A stretch of 64,000 nucleotides of DNA from Candidatus Thorarchaeota archaeon (GTDB lineage: Archaea; Asgardarchaeota; Thorarchaeia; Thorarchaeales; Thorarchaeaceae), in assembly GCA_016840825.1 (NCBI GenBank), contig JAEORN010000003.1, positions 29,040 to 93,039 on the forward strand, in the 5' to 3' direction. The notes beneath the pieces are model-generated. The model was not told where the DNA came from. It saw nothing but the letters and a program-made list of their open reading frames with translations, and made no database searches. The stretch's first letter is position 1; each line of letters begins with the position of its first letter. Position numbers and translations under genes: made by a program. Positions 18,043-26,781 of this stretch are shown in pieces.

Positions 18043-20730
18043 TTGGACACTAAAAAGTGGAGACGAGAACTTGATAGAGTCTCGGAATTGAAAGGAATGC
18101 TGGTTTCATTGAATCCCAGCCTAGAAGAACAGACAAGTCATCAGATTCGTCAACTATACGATGTCTTTGCAGATCTAACTAAGACAGAGAATGAACTAGG
18201 TACAGCAGGATTCATGGCTAAAAGAAAGTTTCAGACTCAGCGCGACAAGATTGACAATGACCTTGAAGACCTATTCATGAGAATTGTTCGAGAGTTCGCA
18301 GAACTATTTCGAAGAGAGCATAGGGATATCATGGGATTAATGCCCCAGCTCCAGGAAATGAAACCAGCTGAAGCGAAGGTAATTGCAGGTATCAACCTTC
18401 CATCTGTTGGTGCAGGAGACATGGCCGACTTCGAACGACTCTTTGAATTTGGAGATAGCTTTTCGAAGAAATGCATTGCGCTCAAGAATGATATGTCCAG
18501 AGAAGTAAAAGACCTCCTTGATGAAAACAATAGAACAGTAGAAACCTTTGAACGGCATATCACAATAGACAGAGGCGAAGTGGCTACCACAGTATCGAAT
18601 GAGGATGTAATCGGCCTCTCAGTCACGGATCTAATCACAATGAATGACAGGCTCAAAGCTGAGAAAGTCTATCTTGATGGCCGAAGAGGCGAAGTTGGCA
18701 GAATGCTGGGTGTATCCCTCATCGGTGATATCGAATCACTGCAAGCATGGGTCGAAACCTCTACTAGATTGGGTTTGGAATTACCAATGGATTTCTCCCA
18801 AAAACTCAGGATTCTTGCAAGAGAAGCATCCGGTGCGGATAATCTCACGACTCTGATAAGCCTCGAGAGTCAGATGCATGCCTCAAGACTTCAGGTCGCG
18901 AATTTATTGAAAGACCGTATCATCAATATGAAACACGAGGTCACAACAAAATTCGTTGAAGCGGGTATTCCGACAACCTCTGACATAATCCCTCAAGCAC
19001 CATCAATGGTCGTTGAGAATCAGGAAGTTCCAAGTCTGTTATCATCATACCAGAAGATGGTTGAGTGGGAAGGTCAAGTGAAGATATCACTGAAGGATAA
19101 GATAGAGGAATTGCTTGACGACGTCGAAAAGGCTACTGACGCACCTAAGGATACTGGAATTAGTGATGTCGCTGCTACTAAGCAATTTGTATCTGAGTCA
19201 AATAAGATTCTGAAGAAAGGCGAACTTGATGAGATGATTGATATCTATCAAAAGGCTTCAAACATGTCCGATGAACACAAGAAATATGTCAAAGATGCCA
19301 TCAAGTCATATCTGACTCGTTTCAATGAACTCGCTACATCTGCAGATCGTGTTCTTGATTATGCTCAGCTAAGTAAGAAAGCACCAAAAATAGAGGAATT
19401 AGAGGGAGGAATAGTCTTCCATCTTCAGTCACTTGAGAATCTACGAACTGCTGTTGAGAGTGGTGTCGCAACATTCAGAGATGCTTGTCAACAAGAGATA
19501 GAAGCGATAATACAGGATTTGCAAACCATCAAGCCAGCTTATGCCGAGATCTTTATGCCAATCATAACCGAATTAGATGAAGGTGAAGTCAGGATAAGAG
19601 GACTCGATGAATTTGGCGAGATCCGTTCAGAGATGCGTACCATCAAGGAAACGATCCTGGCAAAAGCTAAGGAGTCATTGGAGAACCTCAGGTATAGATT
19701 GGGTGTCAAGATTCGGTTAGCTGCAGCTAAATTAATGGGCGCAGGAGTAGAGATTCCAAAGGAGGTCCAGGATGCTATTGCTGAATTAAATAGCATAGGA
19801 GTCGCTGCAGATACAGTATTCAGCTTGCCACAGCAAGCCAGGAAAATGATCGAGCTATACGAGAGGAAGATCACTGGCAACGTGCTTACGTCATTGAAAG
19901 AGGAGGCTACTACTCTTCAAGATTCATTTAGCAAAGCTGCATCGATTGGCGTACCACTAGATGAGGAACTAGCTATTCTCATGAATATCATTGATAGCCC
20001 TCCAACAGAGTTGGAAGATGCTGCTGATGCATTTGATAGATTAGCAGGTTTGACTACATCTAAGGACATTCAAAAGAGAGTACGTGAACGCGGCAATGAT
20101 GCATATCGTCAAATCAATGGTGCGATCTCCATATTTGAGGAGCAAGGAATGCCTGATTTCGTGAAGAGACTGAAGGCATTGCTTAACCAAGTTCCTCAAA
20201 AGATGGAAGCGGAGTCCAAGTTCATTACTGAACCATTGGAGGTCTGCCTGACACTCGCAAATGTTCAGGAAGAGATGCTTGGAGTAATGAAAAGTATCGC
20301 AAGCAAGGACAAAGAGGCGCATGATAAAGAGATTCGAGAGAGAAGCAATTACTACTCAACTATCGAACGCGTCTATGAGAAGCACCCCAAAGATTTCAGC
20401 AAGCTAATCTACCCACTTGATACTATGCATACGTTAGAGAAGGACCTTGAACAGGCAGAGCAACTCGATAAGGCACTAGAGTATTTCAATGAACTGAAAT
20501 CACTCAGGACAGAATGGATTGATAAAGCTGAGAAAATGGATGACTGGCACAAATCCATGAAGATGTTCATGACAGGATTTAGTCCAACAGCCAGTATTGA
20601 TGAGCGTGAGAAATTCCTAGATGATGCTATTAGGAAGATAAGAGAAACCTATAGTAGAGAGGACATAAGCTCTTATTTGGCATGGGCTGTTAGAGAGATA
20701 GCTCAATCTATGACTAGTAAACGAAAATAA
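18043..20730 (+). CDS. Long helical coiled-coil protein, first gene of FtsZ/tubulin-like operon
   Basis: An 895-residue, almost entirely helical, charged, soluble protein with no signal peptide or membrane helix. It reads as a chain of helical bundles with stretches of coiled coil. A short motif G-(V/L/I)-x-(I/L)-P recurs at bundle boundaries (GLELP, GVEIP, GVPLD, AGIPT), which hints at internal duplication. No family was recognised and no ATPase or nucleotide-binding loop was seen, so it is not an SMC or kinesin-type motor. The TTG at 18043 lies 7 nt after GGAGG (18031-18035) and is preferred to the ATG at 18016, which lies upstream of that site. The tubulin-like gene follows after 18 nt. 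A filament-binding or spacer role is inferred from context only. Confidence 0.75.
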   Translation: MDTKKWRRELDRVSELKGMLVSLNPSLEEQTSHQIRQLYDVFADLTKTENELGTAGFMAKRKFQTQRDKIDNDLEDLFMRIVREFAELFRREHRDIMGLMPQLQEMKPAEAKVIAGINLPSVGAGDMADFERLFEFGDSFSKKCIALKNDMSREVKDLLDENNRTVETFERHITIDRGEVATTVSNEDVIGLSVTDLITMNDRLKAEKVYLDGRRGEVGRMLGVSLIGDIESLQAWVETSTRLGLELPMDFSQKLRILAREASGADNLTTLISLESQMHASRLQVANLLKDRIINMKHEVTTKFVEAGIPTTSDIIPQAPSMVVENQEVPSLLSSYQKMVEWEGQVKISLKDKIEELLDDVEKATDAPKDTGISDVAATKQFVSESNKILKKGELDEMIDIYQKASNMSDEHKKYVKDAIKSYLTRFNELATSADRVLDYAQLSKKAPKIEELEGGIVFHLQSLENLRTAVESGVATFRDACQQEIEAIIQDLQTIKPAYAEIFMPIITELDEGEVRIRGLDEFGEIRSEMRTIKETILAKAKESLENLRYRLGVKIRLAAAKLMGAGVEIPKEVQDAIAELNSIGVAADTVFSLPQQARKMIELYERKITGNVLTSLKEEATTLQDSFSKAASIGVPLDEELAILMNIIDSPPTELEDAADAFDRLAGLTTSKDIQKRVRERGNDAYRQINGAISIFEEQGMPDFVKRLKALLNQVPQKMEAESKFITEPLEVCLTLANVQEEMLGVMKSIASKDKEAHDKEIRERSNYYSTIERVYEKHPKDFSKLIYPLDTMHTLEKDLEQAEQLDKALEYFNELKSLRTEWIDKAEKMDDWHKSMKMFMTGFSPTASIDEREKFLDDAIRKIRETYSREDISSYLAWAVREIAQSMTSKRK

Positions 20731-20748
20731 TGTGAGGAGATTAAGACA

Positions 20749-22143
20749 ATGGTAAATGGTCCACCAAGAATTGGAGAAGATGAAACAAAAGCAGCAGAGG
20801 TTTTTGCAATAGGAGTTGGAGAATGTGGATCCAACATTGTAGGTTCGTATCTAAAAGCCAGCAAGGATAGAAGGCTTCCCTCAAGAGTTAGAGGATATCT
20901 CCTCATGAATACTGATAGAGCAGACCTTACAAAAGTACGGTCGAAGTATGAGATTCCAAAAGAACACACCATGCTGTATGGAGCAAGTGAGATTGGTGTG
21001 GGTGGTAGGTTCATGGATGGCTATAATGCGATTCTTGAGTCAAAGGATATCATCTTTGACCAGTTGGGTGACCTCGGATTTGAGGGGGTTTCAGGTTTCT
21101 GTATCTTCACAAGCCTTGGTGGTGGTACTGGATGTGGAGGAACTCCCGCAATTATCGAGTTGTTGAAGCAGCGATTTCAAGAAGAGGAAGGACGAAGGAT
21201 ATTCGTATATGTCATTGGTATCCTCCCCTTCGAAGGACAATCTAGTGAAGCACTCAATAGCATCTGGGCTGTATCCAGATTACTTCGAGCTCAGCTTCAA
21301 GAGAGAGGTGCGGATCTCACAATCCTCCTTAGTAACAGGACTATGCTGAAACGCATCCTACAATCAAGAAGAGCTGATAGCGTGGACTATCTCCAGAGAG
21401 AGCTAGAGGTTGATATCGCAGATATTGATTCTATTGAAACGATGGTTCCTTCTACACTTGATGAAGGAGGAGAATTGGAGGCAAGAACCGAGCAAGCGTT
21501 CGTCGAACTTGTGAATCCACTTGCTCTTGATGTTGTGGAAGCAATGCTTTCACCAGGTGTTTATGAACCCAACAAAGATGTCTTTCCAACAACAGATCTT
21601 GCAGATTATGCTCGAAAACTCGATCCAGTAGTTGTGCCAGCACTCTATCAAGATATTGGACTTATTCCAGATGCTGGTAGTATGCCAAAGCAGCTTAGGA
21701 CCATGATTGACTATGCTGTCCAAGAATGCAGCTATGCTGATGTTGGCGACGAGCCAAATGCAGAATCGGTATACTATGTCTTCTCAGGTCCAAGACACAT
21801 AAGTAAAGCTGAGTATGGAATGCACCTTAAGGAAGCACTTGACAAGTTCATTGCGCCAGGTGCAGCTATTACACCTTGCTATGTGCAACGACACACTAAG
21901 GATCCCAAGACTGATTTATTGTTACTCTTAGGTCTACCCAAGATACCTGAGCTAGTTCAGATTATCAATGAAGCAACACAACTCGTGAACCTTCACAGTG
22001 GCGCTTCACCACTAAAACAGAGTTGGTTCATGCGATCAAAGGGTGTTCAACGGAAAGAGCTCGTTGATGCTATAGCAGATTTCCGTGAGCTTTTTAGCTA
22101 CTATATGACACCTGGATCTGGAGATATGCAACAGGGCGTGTGA
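20749..22143 (+). CDS. Divergent FtsZ/tubulin-superfamily GTPase
   Basis: A 464-residue protein with the ordered nucleotide loops of the superfamily: T1 GVGECGSN (22-29), an NTDRADL strand end like FtsZ NTDxQxL, a T3-like GASEIGVGG, the T4 signature GGGTGCGG (124-131), LPFEGQSSEALN, SNRTML (Asn196) and a T7-like TTDLADYARKL with Asp283 and Asp286 where FtsZ has NxDxAD. This predicts GTP binding and GTP hydrolysis completed by a neighbouring subunit in a filament. The T4 loop has Cys where FtsZ has Thr and tubulin has Ser, and the span from Asn196 to T7 is about 40 residues longer than in FtsZ. It is therefore neither a plain FtsZ nor a CetZ. GAGGAG precedes the ATG. It is flanked by two helical proteins in one operon. 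Confidence 0.85.
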   Translation: MVNGPPRIGEDETKAAEVFAIGVGECGSNIVGSYLKASKDRRLPSRVRGYLLMNTDRADLTKVRSKYEIPKEHTMLYGASEIGVGGRFMDGYNAILESKDIIFDQLGDLGFEGVSGFCIFTSLGGGTGCGGTPAIIELLKQRFQEEEGRRIFVYVIGILPFEGQSSEALNSIWAVSRLLRAQLQERGADLTILLSNRTMLKRILQSRRADSVDYLQRELEVDIADIDSIETMVPSTLDEGGELEARTEQAFVELVNPLALDVVEAMLSPGVYEPNKDVFPTTDLADYARKLDPVVVPALYQDIGLIPDAGSMPKQLRTMIDYAVQECSYADVGDEPNAESVYYVFSGPRHISKAEYGMHLKEALDKFIAPGAAITPCYVQRHTKDPKTDLLLLLGLPKIPELVQIINEATQLVNLHSGASPLKQSWFMRSKGVQRKELVDAIADFRELFSYYMTPGSGDMQQGV

Positions 22144-22147
22144 AATC

Positions 22148-23221
22148 GTGTCAGACTCATTCAAGACTGAAGACCTTGTGGATAGGCTTCTACTAGTAGT
22201 TACCCTCAACTCTACGCTGGTTCATTTCCTAATCAGCTCACAAGTTGAGGGATATGTGGACCCTGATAGGGTAGACTCCTTAACACAAGGGCTAATCAAG
22301 ACTAGGTCTTGGATAGAAGAAGCCACAACATCAGAAGGCATTCCTGCTTCTACATCAAACATCCTTAGTCTTATCGTCAAGAGACTCACTCAAATTGAGA
22401 GTATCTTGCCAAAGCTCTCAGAGAAAGCAAAGAAAGCAGAACAGAGCAAAACTCCTGCTGCTGAGATCCTCTCACTTCTTGAAGGTAGCGGGCCTCAGAG
22501 AGAAATGCAAGCTTCTGCGGACCAAGGCATTGTACCTGTCGTAGGAGATGATGGCGCTATTGTATCGCTTGTATCAGAAGCACCTGAAGTACCTCGTGAA
22601 CCTTACAAACGAGTTGAGATGGAGAATGACGAATGGGGGATTATCGGACAAACACAGAATCTCATTCAGCAATACAGTAAACGTTGCCACGTCTTACTCC
22701 CAACATTTTGGATGGAAGCTCTAAGAGAGATCCACAAGTATCAATCGCAGTCACAATATCTTGGAGATGTAATCGAGATTCCAGCTCGTATTCTTCAAAA
22801 GGTCATCAAAGGACTCCTGACCGAAGCACCTGGAGCAAGGTTGCTTCAGGATCTCTCAAAGAAGAGACCTCAAGAGAGCTATCTCGATCCATCAGAACAC
22901 GAACGAATCAACCGTGCTGTTAGTAAGTATTTCCAGGGACTTGAAGATGTCCTCATGGACAAGCTACCCGATCCGAAGGAGAAAATCATGGAAGCGCAGA
23001 ATGCCTTCGATGGATTTGGATGGGGAGGACCTGAGCTCGAGAAGCGCCTTATTAAAAGAATCAATCAACAATGTGAGGAAGCAATGCAAAGTGCTGAAGC
23101 ATCAACTGATGCAGCAAGATCAGCTGTATATTCAGAAACAACAAAACTCCTTTGCAAGTTGCAGCATGCAATCCTAGCTGAGCCACGACTACGAGAGCTA
23201 CTCGCCGAGATGAAACCATAA
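22148..23221 (+). CDS. Helical protein, third gene of FtsZ/tubulin-like operon
   Basis: A 357-residue soluble protein. An N-terminal helical domain (about 1-100) is joined by a flexible, acidic and proline-containing linker (about 100-160) to a C-terminal helical domain (about 165-357, including WGIIGQTQNLIQQYSKRC and AFDGFGWGGPELEKRLIKR). No family recognised. The GTG start comes 4 nt after the stop of the tubulin-like gene, so the two are almost certainly cotranslated. An accessory or regulator of the filament is inferred from position alone. Confidence 0.7.
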   Translation: MSDSFKTEDLVDRLLLVVTLNSTLVHFLISSQVEGYVDPDRVDSLTQGLIKTRSWIEEATTSEGIPASTSNILSLIVKRLTQIESILPKLSEKAKKAEQSKTPAAEILSLLEGSGPQREMQASADQGIVPVVGDDGAIVSLVSEAPEVPREPYKRVEMENDEWGIIGQTQNLIQQYSKRCHVLLPTFWMEALREIHKYQSQSQYLGDVIEIPARILQKVIKGLLTEAPGARLLQDLSKKRPQESYLDPSEHERINRAVSKYFQGLEDVLMDKLPDPKEKIMEAQNAFDGFGWGGPELEKRLIKRINQQCEEAMQSAEASTDAARSAVYSETTKLLCKLQHAILAEPRLRELLAEMKP

Positions 23222-23299
23222 ATCGTCCACCTCAACCAATCCTTGGTCATATGGTTCCGAGAACTCATCCTGTATGCCTATGCATAGTCTACAGTGTGA

Positions 23300-23308
23300 T
23301 ATATTATA
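23300..23308 (+). promoter_or_regulatory. TATA box of the SBBP-propeller gene
   Basis: TATATTATA, 52 nt before the ATG at 23352; transcription is expected near 23330. A GGAGGG ribosome-binding site at 23338-23343 follows. Confidence 0.5.
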
Positions 23309-23351
23309 AGCACTCCTTTACCTATTGATACTGAGATGGAGGGCGGATAAA

Positions 23352-25295
23352 ATGACTAAGACCACCAAGCTTACGTTACTGCTTACTACTATCTTGGTTC
23401 TAGGCATCTTGTCAATTCCCATTGCACCAAAAATAGTGGAGCATCGGATTTCGGAGTCTTCAATTCATGGAATGAGTGTCAACAACTCTAGGTTCTTGCA
23501 GCCACACCTCCTATCAACAGTAGTTTCCTCTGCATCTTTCGGGGGCGACTCTATTGATTACTGCACTGACATGACCATTGATGATTTCGGAAACGTATAC
23601 CTGACAGGTTATACGAATTCTCAAAATTTCCCCCAACAAGGGTATGGTGATACTGCTGTTATAGCTGGATACGATTGCTTTGTCATGAAATTCAATCCTA
23701 CTTGTGATGTTCTCATATATTCTGCAATCATTCGAGGCAGCGGAAGTGATGAACCATCTGCTATAGATGTTGACAGTCAAGGAAATGCATATGTTGTTGG
23801 TGAAACCACCTCGACCGATTTCCCAACTACCAACGCTTTCGATGATTCATTTAATGGAGGTAGCGATGGTTTCCTATTCAAGCTGAATCCAGAAGGTGAT
23901 ACCCTCCTCTATTCAACCTATATTGGAGGTTCGAACTATGATTCAGCAGAAGCTCTCCTTGTCGAATCATCAGATACAGTCCTTATCTCTGGCTACACAA
24001 ATTCATACGAATTTCCTGTAACTGAAGGAGCCTTTGATGAAACATATAACGCAGTAGGGGACGGATTCATTCTAAAGATAGACATCAACTCAAATGTACT
24101 GATCTTCTCCAGTTTCTTTGGAGGTTTTGGTTGGGATAGCCTGTACTGCATAGCACAGGATTCTGTAGGAGATATCTATGTGGCAGGGAGGACAACATCA
24201 AGAGACCTTCCTACAACAGCAGGGGCCTACGATAGAACGTATAATGGAGGCTCTTATGACTGTATAGCGTTCAAGATGAACGGTAACGGAAGTTCATTAA
24301 TTTACTCTACTTATTATGGTGGCTCAAGTTGGGATTACATCACCTCAATTCAAGTTGACTCCTCTGGAAATGCATATCTATTCGGAGCTACATATTCGTC
24401 AGACTTTCCTACTAAGAATGGATATGATGACAGCTTAGGTGGAAACTGTGATGCGTATGTCTTAAAACTAAATAGATATGGAAATTCGATTGAATTCTCA
24501 ACATTTGTTGGGGGTTCATCATATGATTTTGGATGTGGCTTCTCACTCGGCTCAAGCGGTAGTATTGTGATTACGGGAGAGACCAAGTCCGATGATTTTC
24601 CAATCACAACAGGGGCTATCTCAAAATCGATGAATGGTCCATCGGATATCTATGTCTTGATGCTCAACTCCAGTGGAAGAGAAATTCTTTACTCTACATA
24701 TTTCGGTGGATCGTATTATGAGGATCCATATGCAGTTGTGCTTGATTCTGATGGCAATGCCATAGTGACTGGTGAAACGGAATCCTCAGATTTTCCTCTC
24801 GAAGAGGGATATTCTGATCTTTCTAAAGGAGGTCGAGATTGTTTCCTTATTAGAATCCCAGACCTAACTGATAGTGATGGCGATATGCTTACAGATGAAG
24901 AAGAAGTTACTCTTGGAACTAACATTAACAATATCGATACAGACGCTGATACGTACTCTGATTACTGGGAATATCAAAATGGGTTTGATCCTACTGATCC
25001 GATTGTCCCATTATCTGAGCCCATTCTATACTATATGCCATTAGCGGCACCAGTTTCATTGATTCTGATTATCTCTATGCTGATCTTGTTCCGAAAACAA
25101 ATCATTATGAGTTATCGTCTTATATGGCCACAAAACCGACGAGTTCTATTGTATGAATGCCCCTCCTGCCATATGAAATTCGAAGCTCCTGTTTCAGGTG
25201 TTGGGAGTAGGAAGAGAAAATGCCCAGAGTGTGGAACGTTAGCCAAGAAAGAGAATCAGATTCAGTATATTGATGAGAATTCTCACGATTCTTAA
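23352..25295 (+). CDS. SBBP beta-propeller surface protein with cytosolic zinc ribbon
   Basis: A 647-residue single-pass protein. It has a signal peptide (about 1-25) and about eight SBBP-type propeller repeats (about 50-505; for example YSTYIGGSNYDSAEALLV and NAYVVGETTSTDFPTT). Then come one or two TSP3-like calcium loops (DSDGDMLTDEEE, DTDADTYSD), a membrane helix (about 560-582) and a cytosolic tail holding a C4 zinc ribbon (CPSC...CPEC). Propeller outside and zinc ribbon inside suggests that binding at the surface is linked to something in the cytosol. The start has GGAGGG 8 nt upstream. Monocistronic, with its own TATA box. Confidence 0.8.
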   Translation: MTKTTKLTLLLTTILVLGILSIPIAPKIVEHRISESSIHGMSVNNSRFLQPHLLSTVVSSASFGGDSIDYCTDMTIDDFGNVYLTGYTNSQNFPQQGYGDTAVIAGYDCFVMKFNPTCDVLIYSAIIRGSGSDEPSAIDVDSQGNAYVVGETTSTDFPTTNAFDDSFNGGSDGFLFKLNPEGDTLLYSTYIGGSNYDSAEALLVESSDTVLISGYTNSYEFPVTEGAFDETYNAVGDGFILKIDINSNVLIFSSFFGGFGWDSLYCIAQDSVGDIYVAGRTTSRDLPTTAGAYDRTYNGGSYDCIAFKMNGNGSSLIYSTYYGGSSWDYITSIQVDSSGNAYLFGATYSSDFPTKNGYDDSLGGNCDAYVLKLNRYGNSIEFSTFVGGSSYDFGCGFSLGSSGSIVITGETKSDDFPITTGAISKSMNGPSDIYVLMLNSSGREILYSTYFGGSYYEDPYAVVLDSDGNAIVTGETESSDFPLEEGYSDLSKGGRDCFLIRIPDLTDSDGDMLTDEEEVTLGTNINNIDTDADTYSDYWEYQNGFDPTDPIVPLSEPILYYMPLAAPVSLILIISMLILFRKQIIMSYRLIWPQNRRVLLYECPSCHMKFEAPVSGVGSRKRKCPECGTLAKKENQIQYIDENSHDS

Positions 25296-25374
25296 TTAGT
25301 TCAATCCCTGCCGTATCTCATATAAGGGATGATTATCTTCACACGGTAAAGAATCTGATAGTCGAGGGTACCAT

Positions 25375-26781
25375 ATGAAAGGTCTGGATCTAATGCTTAA
25401 TCCTAAGGTCACTGCTGTTGTTGGAGTATCAACTTCGAATCCATTTTCCCCAGGTAATGTAATCTTCAGGAAATTATGCTTTGAGAATGGATTACCAACA
25501 TACCCCATCAACCCACGAGGAGGATTTGTCGAGGGACAAACTGTCTTCAAATCGATTACAGAGGCTCCTAATGATATTGAGATGGTAGTGATATCAGTTC
25601 CTGCCAAGTATGTTCCGGGTGTCATTGAGGAGTGTGGACAAAAGAATATCAAATCCGTTGTTGTCGTTTCAGGTGGTTTTAGCGAAACAGGAGAAACAGG
25701 TGCAAGTCTCCAGGAAGAAGTCATAGACCTCTGCAAAACATACGGAATAACAATGGTCGGTCCAAACTGCATTGGGGTCTTCGTACCAGATCAATTAGAT
25801 ACATTCTTTCTACCCTCAGAAAGAGTCGCTAGAGCAAGAAAAGGTTCAGTAGCGCTGATCTCGCAAAGTGGAGGATGGCTAATCGAACGACTTGAGGAGT
25901 TCGCATCTCGGGACGTCGGGATAGCAGCTGCAATCTCAATTGGTAATGCAGCCCAAACTAAGGTCTATGATTTTATAGAGCATTTCGGACATGACAAGGC
26001 GGTCAGTGCTATCGTCTGTTATATAGAAGGCTTTGGTGCTGATGAAGGCCGAAGATTCGTTGAGATATCAGGGAAGGTGTCTCAAAAGAAACCCATTATC
26101 GTTCTCAAGGGCGGACAATCCGAAGCCGGGCATAGAGCAACACAAAGTCATACTTCATCTCTAGCCGGAAGCACTGTCATTTCCGCAGCCGCCTTTAAGC
26201 AATTCGGAGTCATAGAGGCAGAAGATGAGGATGAGGTAATGGCCTATTCCAAGGTCTTCTCATTCCCTGCTAGAACTATGGAAGGCGACAATCTTGGATG
26301 TCTAACCGTCAGTGGAGGACATGGGGTGATTGCAACAGATGAAGCAGATCACTACGGATTAGGTTTTCCACAATTCACAGAGCAGGACCAAGCTGCAATG
26401 AAAGAAACTGTTACTCCAGCATATCAGGGTATAGCATCTTTCCGCAATCCTTGCGATCTCACTGGAAGTGCTTCTGATACAGACTACGAAGGTGTACTCA
26501 AAGTCATGCTAGATATCGACTATATTGACGCAGCGCTTCTCCTCTTGCTTCCATATGCACCAGGCATCTCACTTCAAATTGGAGCACGAGTAGCAAATAT
26601 CGCAAAGACAAATAGCAAGCCAGTAGTAGCCTATGTGCCAGACCTTGATAAATATGAAGTAATTATTCGAGGGTTTGAGATTAACGGAATTCCATGCGCA
26701 GACACCATTGAAGAAGCAGTTCAAATGCTCAACGGAATTCGAAAGAGATCGAGGTATCTTCAAAGGATTGGAAAGCTTTAG
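25375..26781 (+). CDS. Acyl-CoA synthetase (ADP-forming) alpha subunit
   Basis: A 468-residue enzyme subunit. In archaea ADP-forming acyl-CoA synthetases turn acyl-CoA, ADP and phosphate into acid, ATP and CoA (or the reverse). The chain has the CoA-binding Rossmann domain (VTAVVGVSTSNP, VISVPAKYVPGVIEECG) and two succinyl-CoA-ligase-like domains. SHTSSLAG carries His259, matching the phosphorylated His of the Pyrococcus enzyme, so it should be active. The ATP-grasp beta subunit is not adjacent and not elsewhere in the window, so it must come from another locus. The stop overlaps the convergent isomerase gene by four bases. Confidence 0.85.
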   Translation: MKGLDLMLNPKVTAVVGVSTSNPFSPGNVIFRKLCFENGLPTYPINPRGGFVEGQTVFKSITEAPNDIEMVVISVPAKYVPGVIEECGQKNIKSVVVVSGGFSETGETGASLQEEVIDLCKTYGITMVGPNCIGVFVPDQLDTFFLPSERVARARKGSVALISQSGGWLIERLEEFASRDVGIAAAISIGNAAQTKVYDFIEHFGHDKAVSAIVCYIEGFGADEGRRFVEISGKVSQKKPIIVLKGGQSEAGHRATQSHTSSLAGSTVISAAAFKQFGVIEAEDEDEVMAYSKVFSFPARTMEGDNLGCLTVSGGHGVIATDEADHYGLGFPQFTEQDQAAMKETVTPAYQGIASFRNPCDLTGSASDTDYEGVLKVMLDIDYIDAALLLLLPYAPGISLQIGARVANIAKTNSKPVVAYVPDLDKYEVIIRGFEINGIPCADTIEEAVQMLNGIRKRSRYLQRIGKL

